Assembly (NCBI RefSeq): GCF_002284575.1
Contig: NZ_NPKJ01000058.1
Coordinates: 31,774-95,773, forward strand
Reading direction: 5' to 3'
From: Mesorhizobium temperatum
GTDB taxonomy: Bacteria > Pseudomonadota > Alphaproteobacteria > Rhizobiales > Rhizobiaceae
DNA length: 64,000 nucleotides
This document shows positions 8,320 to 16,912 of the stretch, one piece after another (within the stretch, counting starts at the first letter, position 1; the number at the start of each line of letters is the position of its first letter). Below the pieces are notes generated by a model that saw only the letters and a list, made by a program, of their open reading frames with translations, was not told where the DNA came from and did not search any database. A program made the translations under genes and the position numbers.

Positions 8320-9321
8320 CTATTTGCCCTCCGCATCGTTCCACTGCGAGCGCTGGCGCAGCATCAGGAGAATGAAGGACAGCGCCACGATGACGATGAA
8401 GAACACCACGGCCATGGCCGAGCCATAGCCGATGTCGTAGTAGGAGAAGGCGGTGTTGTAGAGATAGATGTTGATGGTTTCCGACGCCGTGCCCGGTCCG
8501 CCCTGGGTCATCGCATAGATGATGTCGAAGCTCTTCAGCGCATCGATGGTGCGGATGATCAACGCAATCATCAGGAACGGCGCGATCATCGGCAGGGTGA
8601 GGTAGCGGAATTGCTGCCAGGCATTGGCACCGTCGATCTCGGCGCTCTCGAACGGCTCGCGCGGTACCGAGGCCAGCCCGCCCAGCACGATCAGCATCAC
8701 CAGCGGCGTCCACTGCCAGGTCTCGACCGCGACCAGCGAAGGGATGACCGTGTTGGCGTTGAATATCCATTCCTGCGCCGGGATGCCGACCAGCGATAGA
8801 AGGTAATTGAGCACGCCGAGCTGGGGATGGAACATCATGGTCCAGACCAGCGCCACGGCAACTGGCGTTGCCATCATCGGCATAACGAAGACGCCGCGCA
8901 GCAGGCCGCGCAGCGGAAACCTGGCGTCGAAGATCAGGGCGGCGACAGTGCCCAAGAACATCGGCGCTGCCACCGAGAGGGAGGTGTAGGTCAACGTATG
9001 AACAAGGGATTCCCAGAATCGCGGGTCGCTGGCCAGACGGAGATAGTTTTCCATCCCGGCAAAGCTCCGCGACTGGCCGAGCGTCCAGCGGTTGACGCTC
9101 ATCCAGAGCGTGAAAGCCCAGGGAAAGACGATCACGGCGCTAACGACGACGAGCGCCGGAACGACGAAGGGCCAGTAGTTGGGAGCCAGTCGGACCGACT
9201 GGCTCTCCTCGATGGCTTGCGTCGTCGCGCCGCTGCGTTTCGTCGTCACCTCGGTGCGATCCGTCGTCACCTCGGTGCGACCTGTCGTCACCCCGGTGCG
9301 TTCAGGGGCGATGGTCGACAT
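8320..9321 (-). CDS. CUT1 ABC transporter permease (MalF-like) with repeat-containing N-terminus
   Basis: 333 residues from ATG 9321, which overlaps the stop codon of the binding-protein gene by one base (TGATG). Six membrane segments begin near residue 48; the EAA loop is ESAEIDGANAWQQFRYLTLP. The first 40 residues are unusual: a heptapeptide repeat RTGVTTG, RTEVTTD, RTEVTTK, RSGATT encoded by 21-bp tandem units at 9235-9297. This cytoplasmic extension is not part of the family core and may vary in copy number between strains. Confidence 0.9.
   Translation of the reverse strand: MSTIAPERTGVTTGRTEVTTDRTEVTTKRSGATTQAIEESQSVRLAPNYWPFVVPALVVVSAVIVFPWAFTLWMSVNRWTLGQSRSFAGMENYLRLASDPRFWESLVHTLTYTSLSVAAPMFLGTVAALIFDARFPLRGLLRGVFVMPMMATPVAVALVWTMMFHPQLGVLNYLLSLVGIPAQEWIFNANTVIPSLVAVETWQWTPLVMLIVLGGLASVPREPFESAEIDGANAWQQFRYLTLPMIAPFLMIALIIRTIDALKSFDIIYAMTQGGPGTASETINIYLYNTAFSYYDIGYGSAMAVVFFIVIVALSFILLMLRQRSQWNDAEGK
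9235..9297. repeat. Three 21-bp tandem repeats inside permease gene
   Basis: Units 9235-9255, 9256-9276 and 9277-9297 all have the form GCG-NNN-CGTCGTCACCTCGGT with a few substitutions. A more diverged unit flanks each side. Because the unit is a multiple of three, copy-number change keeps the frame. Confidence 0.85.
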
Positions 9322-10658
9322 CAGCCCTGCTCGCTCCTGTCGAGAACCGGCTGGAACTGCGCGGTGGCCTTCTTCAGTTCTTCGGCAGGATCGGCACCGG
9401 CAATCATGTTGGTCAACGCCACGCCGTAGATGTCGCGGAACTCGGTGACCGGGATGATCACCGGCAGCGCCAGCCTGCTGATATTGCCGGACTGAACCAC
9501 GGCATCGAGCCAGCTTGCCGGCATGGTGACGCCTTCGCGCACCTTGGGATCTTCCAGCACCGACTTGCGGAAGGGCACGCCGGCGCCGGCCTGGAGCAGG
9601 CGCGCGCCCATGGCCGGGGAAACCGCCCACTGACAGAAGAGATAGGCAGCTTCCTTCTTTTCGCTGGAGGCGGTCACGCCGAGGCCGTCGCCAAACGTCC
9701 CGGAGGCATGCGCCTTGGGCCCCTTGGGCATGACGCCATAGCCGACCTTGCCGACCACGCGCGACTTTTCGGGATTTTCCATCGGCGGGGCAAAACCGAC
9801 GCCATCGAACCACATGCCGATCTTGCCTTGCAGGAAGGCGGACTGCGCTTCAGCCCAATTGAAGCCGGTGACACCCGGAGGAGCGGACTTGGTCATCAGC
9901 CTCTGGTAGAGGGCAGCGGCCTCGATCGCCTCGGGCGTTTCGGTGCGCAGCTTGCCCTTGTCGTCGAGCGGCGTCATGTCGTAGCCGAGCATCAGCGACG
10001 TCCACACCGGCGTGTTGGCATTCTTGAGGCCGCGGGCGACGAAACCGAAAGTGTTGGTCGATGGATCGGTCAGCGCTTCGGCGGCGGCCACCAGCTGGTC
10101 GAACGATTCAGGGTATTTGAGGCCCTTGGCCTCGAACAGCTCCTTGTTCCAGTAGACGATCCAGTAGTCCACCGAGAAGGGCAGCGAACGCAGCACGCCC
10201 TGGTTGTCCTTGGCGAACAGCATGCCGGCCTCGGCGAAATCGCTTTCGACCAGGCCGGGATCGGTCAGGGTCGGATCGGCGAGATAGCCGGCGATGTCGG
10301 CGAGCCAGCCACCCTTTTCGAACTGGCGCTTCTGCACGTGATAGCTCAAATGCACGACATCGAAGCTCGGCTTGCCGGAGCTCAGCTCGATCACCGTCTT
10401 CTGCCGCTGCTGTTGTTCCGGCGTCGCCTCGGCATTGACCTTGATGCCGGTCAGCTCCTCGAATTCGGCGATATATTTCAGGATGGTGTCGCTGCGCGGG
10501 CTTTTAACCAGATTGACGTCGAGCGTGGTGCCGGCAAAGCGCTTCCAGTCGACGCTGGCGGAAAAACTCGGGCGAAGGCCCGCCAGGCCCGCGGCGGCGA
10601 GCGCCGTGGTTCCTGCAAGGACTTGCCTTCTCGTTGGCTTAAACGGATTGGACGACAT
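9321..10658 (-). CDS. CUT1 ABC transporter sugar-binding protein, Tat-exported
   Basis: 445 residues from ATG 10658; the frame continues far upstream but the strong AGGGAGGAAG site and signal peptide fix this start. A twin-arginine motif TRRQVLAG and hydrophobic core lead to a cleavage region near ASV. The mature protein has the extracellular solute-binding family 1 pattern (FEELTGIKVNAEATPEQ; AFLQGKIGMWFDG). It captures a carbohydrate in the periplasm for the two downstream permeases. Ligand unknown. Confidence 0.9.
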   Translation of the reverse strand: MSSNPFKPTRRQVLAGTTALAAAGLAGLRPSFSASVDWKRFAGTTLDVNLVKSPRSDTILKYIAEFEELTGIKVNAEATPEQQQRQKTVIELSSGKPSFDVVHLSYHVQKRQFEKGGWLADIAGYLADPTLTDPGLVESDFAEAGMLFAKDNQGVLRSLPFSVDYWIVYWNKELFEAKGLKYPESFDQLVAAAEALTDPSTNTFGFVARGLKNANTPVWTSLMLGYDMTPLDDKGKLRTETPEAIEAAALYQRLMTKSAPPGVTGFNWAEAQSAFLQGKIGMWFDGVGFAPPMENPEKSRVVGKVGYGVMPKGPKAHASGTFGDGLGVTASSEKKEAAYLFCQWAVSPAMGARLLQAGAGVPFRKSVLEDPKVREGVTMPASWLDAVVQSGNISRLALPVIIPVTEFRDIYGVALTNMIAGADPAEELKKATAQFQPVLDRSEQG

Positions 10659-10720
10659 TTCTTCCTCCCTGGGTTGCTGTCGTTGTGGATAGTGTCGCGG
10701 CAGCCGCGAACCATACGTCC

Positions 10721-11380
10721 TCAGATCTGGAGCGCCAACCGGCGCGCGTTGTCGATATGCCGGCTGATCGCCTCGACCGCCTTTTGCGGGTCGCGGCTCT
10801 CGAGCGCTTCGATCACCGTCAGGTGCTCCTGCATTACCGGCACGACGCGCCCGTCGATACGGAAACGCTCCTGGTGGATTAGCCTGATCTTTACCGAATT
10901 GACCAGATACGCCTTGGCGATGATCTCGTTGCCCAGCGCATCGATGAAGGTGTCGTGCATGGCCCAATCGATGTTCTGGGCCTTGGCTTCCATTTCCGGC
11001 GTCGGCGCCTGCGACAGCGCTTGAGCCAGCATGTCCTCATGCTCGTGCCGCAGGCGGGCGAGCTCGGCGTCGGAGGCGTTGACGGTGAACAGCGCCACCG
11101 CTTCGCGCTCCATGAACAGGCGAAACTGAAAGGCCTCGCGGATCAGGTTGATGTCGATATGGGCGATCTGCATGCCGCGCTGCGGGATGGTCGTCAAAAG
11201 CCCCTCGGCCTCGAGACGCGGCACGATCTCGCGGATGGCGCCAAGCGGCAGCCCGGTAAAGGCAACCAGTTCACGCTGCGACACGAACTGTCCCGGTCGC
11301 AGATCGCGGGCCAGCAAATGCCGCGTGAAACTGGCATAAGCTCTTTCCCTGAGGGTTGCCGGTTCGCTGCTGTCGTCCAT
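10721..11380 (-). CDS. GntR-family transcriptional regulator, FCD (FadR/VanR) subfamily
   Basis: 219 residues. N-terminal winged helix contains SQRELVAFTGLPLGAIREI and GLLTTIPQRGMQIAHID; the C-terminal all-helical FCD domain carries the metal/ligand-binding Asp and His residues (DWAMHDTFIDALGN, VMQEHLTVIEAL, SRHIDNAR). It lies between the lyase and the binding-protein gene in the same operon and most likely controls it. The palindrome CTAACATGTTAG upstream of the operon is a candidate operator. Confidence 0.9.
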   Translation of the reverse strand: MDDSSEPATLRERAYASFTRHLLARDLRPGQFVSQRELVAFTGLPLGAIREIVPRLEAEGLLTTIPQRGMQIAHIDINLIREAFQFRLFMEREAVALFTVNASDAELARLRHEHEDMLAQALSQAPTPEMEAKAQNIDWAMHDTFIDALGNEIIAKAYLVNSVKIRLIHQERFRIDGRVVPVMQEHLTVIEALESRDPQKAVEAISRHIDNARRLALQI

Positions 11381-11403
11381 TTCAGCGCGCTTCCCTTTGC
11401 CGG

Positions 11404-12288
11404 TCAGGCCGGCTCTGTCGCAAACAGCCTGTCATAAGCGGCAGCAAGCTGTTGCCGCCCCTGCGAAGCGATCGGCTCCAGCGGCGGACGGACAGCCAGC
11501 CAGCGCTCATCGCCGGTCTTGCGCGCCACCATGACCTTCACCGCCGGGGTGACCGGATATTTGAGCAATTCGAGCACGAAGCTCTCGACACGGGCATCGT
11601 CGCGCCCATCCTCGGCCATGGCACGGATTTCACTGGTGACGAAATTGGCCATGCCGGAAATGGCGCCCTGCCCGCCCTGGCGCACACTTCTGGCCAGGTG
11701 CCGCTCGTCGCCGATCAGGATCACCAGGTCGCCATGGGCTCTTAGCAGCGCCTCGCTGTAACTCCAGTCGCCACCCGAATCCTTGACGCCTGCGACCACG
11801 CCGGGGAAGGCCGCACGCAGCCGACCGATCAGGGCAAGCGGGAGCGGCACCATGGTGACAGAAGGGATGTTGTAGAGGAGGACGCCACGGGCCAGTGGGC
11901 CGAGCGCAGCGAAGACGGCGGAAAACCATCCGAACAACCCGTCCTCGCTGACATTCTTGAAGTAGCTCGGTGGAGCCAGCAGGATGTTGCGAACGCCGCA
12001 CTGCAAGGCATGCCGCGCCTGTTCGGCAGCGTCTTCGGCCGCATCGACCAGCACGCTGGCGACGAGCTGATGTGCCGGAATGCCGGCGGCCAGCATGGCC
12101 TCGGTGACGATCCGCCGCTCTCCCGTGCCCACCGAGGCGCCTTCCCCGGTGGTGCCGAAGAGCGTTGCGCTGCTGCAGCCGGCGCCAAGGCAAGCCCGGG
12201 CCTGCGTGATCATGGGAGAGATGGCGATTTGCCCGGAAGCCTCGAAAGGCGTGGTGAGGGCTACCGAAAGACCAAAGCGCGAGGCCAC
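11404..12288 (-). CDS. Dihydrodipicolinate synthase / N-acetylneuraminate lyase family protein
   Basis: 294 residues, TIM barrel. It has GTTGEGAS (family motif GTTGE), the catalytic tyrosine in LLYNIPSVT and the Schiff-base lysine in GVKDSGGDW, so it should be an active class I lyase or dehydratase on a 2-keto acid-type substrate. As the first gene of a carbohydrate importer operon it is more likely catabolic (a keto-deoxy sugar acid aldolase or dehydratase) than the lysine-pathway DapA. Actual substrate cannot be told. Confidence 0.85.
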   Translation of the reverse strand: MASRFGLSVALTTPFEASGQIAISPMITQARACLGAGCSSATLFGTTGEGASVGTGERRIVTEAMLAAGIPAHQLVASVLVDAAEDAAEQARHALQCGVRNILLAPPSYFKNVSEDGLFGWFSAVFAALGPLARGVLLYNIPSVTMVPLPLALIGRLRAAFPGVVAGVKDSGGDWSYSEALLRAHGDLVILIGDERHLARSVRQGGQGAISGMANFVTSEIRAMAEDGRDDARVESFVLELLKYPVTPAVKVMVARKTGDERWLAVRPPLEPIASQGRQQLAAAYDRLFATEPA

Positions 12289-12330
12289 TGCTATTCTCTC
12301 CAGATATCAATGTGCAGCAGTCCTATCACG

Positions 12331-12342
12331 CTAACATGTTAG
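12331..12342. promoter_or_regulatory. Candidate GntR operator upstream of lyase-transporter operon
   Basis: CTAACATGTTAG is a perfect 12-bp palindrome located 43-54 bp upstream of the first gene of the operon that contains a GntR/FCD regulator. Size and position suit a FadR/VanR-type operator. The link is inferred. Confidence 0.5.
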
Positions 12343-12437
12343 TTGTAAATTGCGGCGGCGCCCTTTTCGAAACGACGTCGACAGCGGGCTCTATGAGGCG
12401 GATTTGGGCGGCTGCCGTCTTTCCGGCGGCGCGATCC

Positions 12438-13724
12438 CTACTGTCCCGTCGCGTCCGCGTAGATATCGAGGACACGGGTGATGCTGCCGATCAGAAGGTC
12501 GTGCGCGAGAGGCTTGACCCGGCCTGCCGCAACCTCGGCGTCGAGCTGCCCCAGATACTGGCTGATCAGAGGCCGGGGGATATCCTTCTCGCTCAGGACG
12601 TCCAGCAGCGCCTGCATTGCGCGCTGCGCCTCCGGCGTCGGCCAGTAATAGCGGATGCGGTCGCTGAACGAGAAATGCCGCTGCACGCGCTGCTCTTCCG
12701 GAGTACCCGGATAGTATTTCTGCCAATTTTCCGGAGACGCCAGCATGATGCGTTCCATCGCGGCAGGTAGGCTTTCGCGCGAAGGGTCCGGCGCGAACAT
12801 ATCGGCTATATGGCTGAGCCCATACAGCGCTTCGCGAAGCGCGAAGGTCAGCCAGGGGCCGACCTTGAGGATGGCAAAACCGTCGCGAACGAGAGCGTTA
12901 AGCGCTTCGGCCGGCTGGTAGTCAGTCGAATGCGCTTCAAAAACGACTTTTGGCATGCGGTCGAGCACGGCTGCGAGTTCGGTCGCCTTGGCCTGCGCAT
13001 AGGGCACGATTTCGGTGTTGCCGAACTCGACGCCCGGCTGGACGACGACGCCTATCGCTCGGGCAAAAGCGGCCTCGAGGCCGGCGCGGGAAAACGCTCG
13101 GGCGTGTACCTCTACCGTTCGCAAGGCATCGTCAGGCGCCGTCACATTCAGGTGGTCGAGCGCCTCCAGTGCACCGCCCGGCACCGGCACTTCGGTGCCG
13201 ATGACGTAGACGGGCTTCTCGCTGCCGGCGCGCTCGACCGCCGCCTCGGCGATTGCAGCAAGTTCGGCCGCGCGTGCGGCGATGATCTCATCGGCAAGCA
13301 CGGCTGGATCATCGGCGCAGGCCATGCTCGTATCCAGATGCATCTTGGTGAAGCCGGCGCTCGCATAGGCATCGATCATCGCCCCCGCCTTCTTCATCGC
13401 GGCGGCCGCAGCCATGTGCTTCCACGGATTGGGTCCGAGATGATCGCCGCCAAGGATCAGGCGATCGACTGGGAAACCCGCTTTCAGCGCATGCGCCTCG
13501 ACGAAGCTGCGGAAGCCGGCGGGCCTCATCCCGGTGTAGCCGCCCTCGTGGTTGACTTGGTTGCAGGTGGCCTCGATCAGCACATCCGCGTGCCGCGCGA
13601 CGCCGTGGCGCAGGGCAGCCTCGATGACCAGCGGATGCGCCGAGCAGACCGAGGCGATGCCGCTTCTCTCGCCTGCGGCGCGCCTGGCCGCAATGTTCGC
13701 AAACCTTCGCGTCGCGTCACTCAC
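12438..13724 (-). CDS. PF08013 (GatZ/KbaZ-like) protein, probable D-tagatose 6-phosphate 4-epimerase
   Basis: 428 residues, GTG start overlapping the kinase stop (GTGA). Family hallmarks: SVCSAHPLVIEAAL, EATCNQVNHEGGYTGM, GGDHLGPNPW and MHLDTSMAC. GatZ/KbaZ were named as subunits of tagatose-bisphosphate aldolase, but an Agrobacterium member of this Pfam family was shown to epimerise D-tagatose 6-phosphate to D-fructose 6-phosphate in a pathway with a PfkB-type tagatose kinase. Here the same two families are translationally coupled and no GatY/KbaY aldolase partner is present, so I favour the epimerase role. Confidence 0.8.
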   Translation of the reverse strand: MSDATRRFANIAARRAAGERSGIASVCSAHPLVIEAALRHGVARHADVLIEATCNQVNHEGGYTGMRPAGFRSFVEAHALKAGFPVDRLILGGDHLGPNPWKHMAAAAAMKKAGAMIDAYASAGFTKMHLDTSMACADDPAVLADEIIAARAAELAAIAEAAVERAGSEKPVYVIGTEVPVPGGALEALDHLNVTAPDDALRTVEVHARAFSRAGLEAAFARAIGVVVQPGVEFGNTEIVPYAQAKATELAAVLDRMPKVVFEAHSTDYQPAEALNALVRDGFAILKVGPWLTFALREALYGLSHIADMFAPDPSRESLPAAMERIMLASPENWQKYYPGTPEEQRVQRHFSFSDRIRYYWPTPEAQRAMQALLDVLSEKDIPRPLISQYLGQLDAEVAAGRVKPLAHDLLIGSITRVLDIYADATGQ

Positions 13725-14665
13725 TGCGTGTTCCCCGTGACGATGAATGCCTCGACCGCTTCAAGCGGGAAAATGCCTTCCATCGGCCCCTTGCGGGTGA
13801 CGGCAAGCGCACCGCAGGCATTGGCGATCCGCAGGGCTTCGGCAGGAGCCGCCCCGCGCAGCCAGAACGAGACGAAGGCAGCACCGAAACAATCGCCCGC
13901 GCCGGTCGGATCGACCTCGTCGACGGCAAAGCCGGACGAGGCGACCGCACCGTGATGATCATGATAGACGGCGCCGGCGGCGCCTTTCTTCAGGACGATG
14001 CAGGACAGGCCACGGGCCAGCAATTCGTCGACCGCGCCCTTCTCGTCCTTCGCCGATGAAAACAGGAAGAGCTCCTCGCCGCTCGGCAGGAAGATGTCGG
14101 CTCGCGCCAGCACATGATCGAGCGCCGCGCGCACGCCGGACGCCTGCATGATCTCCCGGCGGATGTTCGGATCGAAGGACACCGTTCCACCTTTGGCCTT
14201 GACAGTCTCGATCGCCGATAGCGTCACCGCAACGGCGCGGTCGGAAAACAGCGACGAACCCATGACATGGACGTGATCGGCGCTAGCGAGCAAGTTTGTT
14301 GCCGCCCCGTCGGTCTCGATCAGGCCGGAGGCGCTGTTGCGGATGTTGAAGACGAAATGCCGGCTGGCGTCGGCCCGGTAGGTGACGAAGGCCGTGCCCG
14401 TTGCATGGCCCTTGTGTACCGCGATCGCCGACACGTCGGCGCCCAGTGCCCGCAACCGCTCTATATTCAGCCTGCCGAAATCGTCGTCGCCCACGGCGCC
14501 GATGAGACCGGCCGGCTGGCCGAGCGCCGCCGCCTGGCCGATGAAGATGGCAGGCGCTCCGGACGGGTAGGGTCCAAGCAGCGGACCAGGCTCGAGAAAG
14601 CTCTGGCCGATCCGCTCGGCCATGATCTCGACCAGAATCTCGCCGGCACTGACCAGCTTCCTCAT
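13721..14665 (-). CDS. PfkB-family sugar kinase, probable tagatose kinase
   Basis: 314 residues from ATG 14665, preceded by GGGAGG; the frame extends upstream without a site. The C-terminal PfkB signature DPTGAGDCFGAAF holds the catalytic Asp and anion hole; the N-terminal part has the PSGAPAIFIGQAAALGQ sugar-binding region and GAVGDDDFG. Coupling with a PF08013 enzyme suggests phosphorylation of D-tagatose at C6, as in the Agrobacterium altritol/galactitol pathways. The polyol dehydrogenase of those pathways is absent here. Divergent from the LacI-type regulator gene. Confidence 0.85.
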   Translation of the reverse strand: MRKLVSAGEILVEIMAERIGQSFLEPGPLLGPYPSGAPAIFIGQAAALGQPAGLIGAVGDDDFGRLNIERLRALGADVSAIAVHKGHATGTAFVTYRADASRHFVFNIRNSASGLIETDGAATNLLASADHVHVMGSSLFSDRAVAVTLSAIETVKAKGGTVSFDPNIRREIMQASGVRAALDHVLARADIFLPSGEELFLFSSAKDEKGAVDELLARGLSCIVLKKGAAGAVYHDHHGAVASSGFAVDEVDPTGAGDCFGAAFVSFWLRGAAPAEALRIANACGALAVTRKGPMEGIFPLEAVEAFIVTGNTQ

Positions 14666-14784
14666 CTCGCGGAATCCCTCCCGGCGTTTCGCCCCGGCCT
14701 CGCTTCTGATGACCGCGCGAGCACTTTCCGGGTGACATGAATTTCGAATTCGCCCACGGAGGTGAATACGGCTTGTGCTTTTTC

Positions 14785-14806
14785 GCGTCAATTAATAAAT
14801 TGACGC
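14785..14806. promoter_or_regulatory. Operator-like palindrome between kinase and LacI-type regulator genes
   Basis: GCGTCAATT and AATTGACGC are exact 9-bp complements around a 4-bp centre. The half-site TTGACGC recurs at 18155-18161 and 27871-27877 in front of the two other sugar operons. Its placement in a divergent intergenic region suits autoregulation by the adjacent LacI-type protein. Confidence 0.65.
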
Positions 14807-14908
14807 ATGGAAACTACCGAAATTGTCTGTAAAGTTTCGCCTTGCAGTTGCGCGCTGGCGCACCGTATGTAGAGACCGGGCAGCGCTCGTAGCAGCGCGA
14901 GGGCTTTG

Positions 14909-15931
14909 ATGTCGATGACACACAAGACGATGGAGGATTTTGCTCGCTCTTGCGGCGTCTCCAGGCCGACACTGTCGAAATATTTCGACGATCCGACCAG
15001 CGTCAAGCCGGCGACACGTCAGCGGATCGAGGTGGCGCTGCGCTCGTCCGACTACCAGCCAAATCTCTTTGCGCGAAACCTGAACCGCAAGCGGACCCGC
15101 AGCATCGGCATCGTGGTGCCGACGGTCGCCGATCCCTTCTATTCCGAGATGGTCAGCCGAATCGAACTCAGGCTGCGCGACGAAGGCTACTGGCCGATCG
15201 TGATCTCCTCGCACGGCTCGCGCGAGCTCGAAGTGGAAGCAGCGCGAACCATTCTTTCGCTGAAAGTCTCCGGCGCGCTGATTGCGCCGCTCGGCCTGCG
15301 CTCAGACCACCGCACGCTGGAGAAGCTGACACAGACCATACCGATCGTCTATTTCGACACTTACCTCGAGGGCGACACGCCATTCGTCGGCAACAACAAC
15401 AGCCAGAGCGTCTCGACGATCGTCGATTATCTCTGCCGTTCCGGTGACGCCCCGGTCTATTTCGACATCCCGCACGTCAACCACAATTCGCGCGAACGCC
15501 TGAACAGCTATGTCGGCGCCATGCAGCGGCTTGGGCATGAGCCGGTGCTCATCGGCAACACCTATGACTACACCTGGGATTTCGAACGGATCGGCTACGA
15601 GCAGATGGAAGCGATGCTCGCCCGTGGCGGTCTGCCGGGCAAGACCATTCTGTGCGCCAACGATCGTCTCGCCTTCGGCGTGATGGCTGCCGCCTACTCG
15701 CAAGGCCGCAAGGTCGGCCGCAAGGGCGATTGCGACCTGCGGGTCGCAGCCCATGACGACCATCCGCTGAGCCGCTACACCTGCCCTGCCCTCACCACCA
15801 TGGCGCAGGACTTCGCTTCCATGGCGGGACGCAGCGTCGAGACGCTGCTGGCCTTGCTGGACGAGGACGACGCGGCAGTTGCCCCCAAGGTCAGTCTCGA
15901 CGCGACGCTGGTCATGCGTCAGTCGGCCTGA
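14909..15931 (+). CDS. LacI-family transcriptional regulator
   Basis: 340 residues from ATG 14909 (a TTG codon just before is possible); GAGGG lies upstream. The N-terminal helix-turn-helix reads TMEDFARSCGVSRPTLSKYFDD with a hinge helix around NLFARNLNRKRT; the rest is the periplasmic-binding-protein-like effector domain (SIGIVVPTVADPFYSEMV). It is divergent from the kinase/epimerase pair and probably represses it when the inducer sugar is absent. The 3' end overlaps the convergent esterase gene by 13 bp. Confidence 0.92.
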   Translation: MSMTHKTMEDFARSCGVSRPTLSKYFDDPTSVKPATRQRIEVALRSSDYQPNLFARNLNRKRTRSIGIVVPTVADPFYSEMVSRIELRLRDEGYWPIVISSHGSRELEVEAARTILSLKVSGALIAPLGLRSDHRTLEKLTQTIPIVYFDTYLEGDTPFVGNNNSQSVSTIVDYLCRSGDAPVYFDIPHVNHNSRERLNSYVGAMQRLGHEPVLIGNTYDYTWDFERIGYEQMEAMLARGGLPGKTILCANDRLAFGVMAAAYSQGRKVGRKGDCDLRVAAHDDHPLSRYTCPALTTMAQDFASMAGRSVETLLALLDEDDAAVAPKVSLDATLVMRQSA

Positions 15932-16896
15932 GCGTTTCCAAAGACAGGATCGAAGCCGCGCCATGCGGCAACCGCCGCGCTGACCGCTTGCCGCGCCGCC
16001 GGACCATGACGGCCCATCGAGACGAAGCCGTGGATCTGGCCGGGCCAACGCCGCAGGACGACCGGCACACCGTCATCTTCCAGACGCTTGGCATAAGCCT
16101 CGCCTTCATCGGCGAGGATGTCGTGACCGGCGATTGCGACAAAAGCCGGCGCTGCGCCGGCAAGGCTCTCGGCGTTGAGTGGCGACACGCGCCAATCGTC
16201 GATATCGCCGGCATCGCGGATGTAGTGGTCGCGGAACCAGGCCATGGTCGCCGATGTCAGGCCATAGTCCTCGGCAAAACGGCGGTAGCTGTCTGCCGCC
16301 TGCGAGGCGTCCGTGTTCGGATAGAACAGGAGTTGCGCCGTCGGCGGGTTCTTGTCGCCGCGCGCAAGCAGGCAAAGCACGGTAGCGAGATTGCCGCCAG
16401 CACTGTCGCCGGCCACAGCGAGCCGCTCTGCATCGATGCCGAGATCGCCCGCGCCGTCCTGCATGAAGGAAAGTGCGGCACGGCAATCTTCGATCGCCGC
16501 CGGAAATTTGTGCTCCGGCGCCAACCGGTAGTCGGGAGAGACGACGACGCAGGCCGCCATATTGGCAAACCACCTGCAGATCTCGTCATGCGACTCGAGA
16601 TTGCCGATCACCCAGCCGCCGCCGTGCAGATAGAGCAGCGCCGGGGCAGCGGCCCCGCTCACGCCCTGTCCGCGATAGATCCTGAGCGTCAGCGGGCCGC
16701 CGGGTCCGGTGATGGTGCGCTCGGTCAGCGAAGCGACAGGGTCACGCTCACCTTGCAATGCCGGAAAGCCCTCCTCATAGGCGCGGCGCGCCTCTTCGGG
16801 CGTGCCGCTTTCGAACGGCGGGGCTGCCGCTTCCCGGTCGAGGTCGAGCACATGCCGGGCCTCCGGATCGAGCAAGGGCGAAAGCGACGTCATCAT
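15919..16896 (-). CDS. Alpha/beta hydrolase, hormone-sensitive lipase family
   Basis: 325 residues from tandem ATG codons at 16896/16893 with a GGAGGG site. HGGGWVIG forms the oxyanion hole, GDSAGGN the nucleophile elbow (Ser), and HDILADEG and GQIHGF supply Asp and His: a complete catalytic triad. The family hydrolyses short acyl esters and some lactones. It follows the MocA-type oxidoreductase by 16 bp; in that context it could open a sugar lactone made by the dehydrogenase, an inference only. Confidence 0.88.
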   Translation of the reverse strand: MMTSLSPLLDPEARHVLDLDREAAAPPFESGTPEEARRAYEEGFPALQGERDPVASLTERTITGPGGPLTLRIYRGQGVSGAAAPALLYLHGGGWVIGNLESHDEICRWFANMAACVVVSPDYRLAPEHKFPAAIEDCRAALSFMQDGAGDLGIDAERLAVAGDSAGGNLATVLCLLARGDKNPPTAQLLFYPNTDASQAADSYRRFAEDYGLTSATMAWFRDHYIRDAGDIDDWRVSPLNAESLAGAAPAFVAIAGHDILADEGEAYAKRLEDDGVPVVLRRWPGQIHGFVSMGRHGPAARQAVSAAVAAWRGFDPVFGNAQAD

Positions 16897-16912
16897 CGTA
16901 AGCCCTCCGATG

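Noticed and set aside
9708..11024. 438-codon plus-strand frame opposite the binding-protein gene
   Set aside because: Antisense shadow; the opposite strand encodes a Tat-exported binding protein with all expected features.
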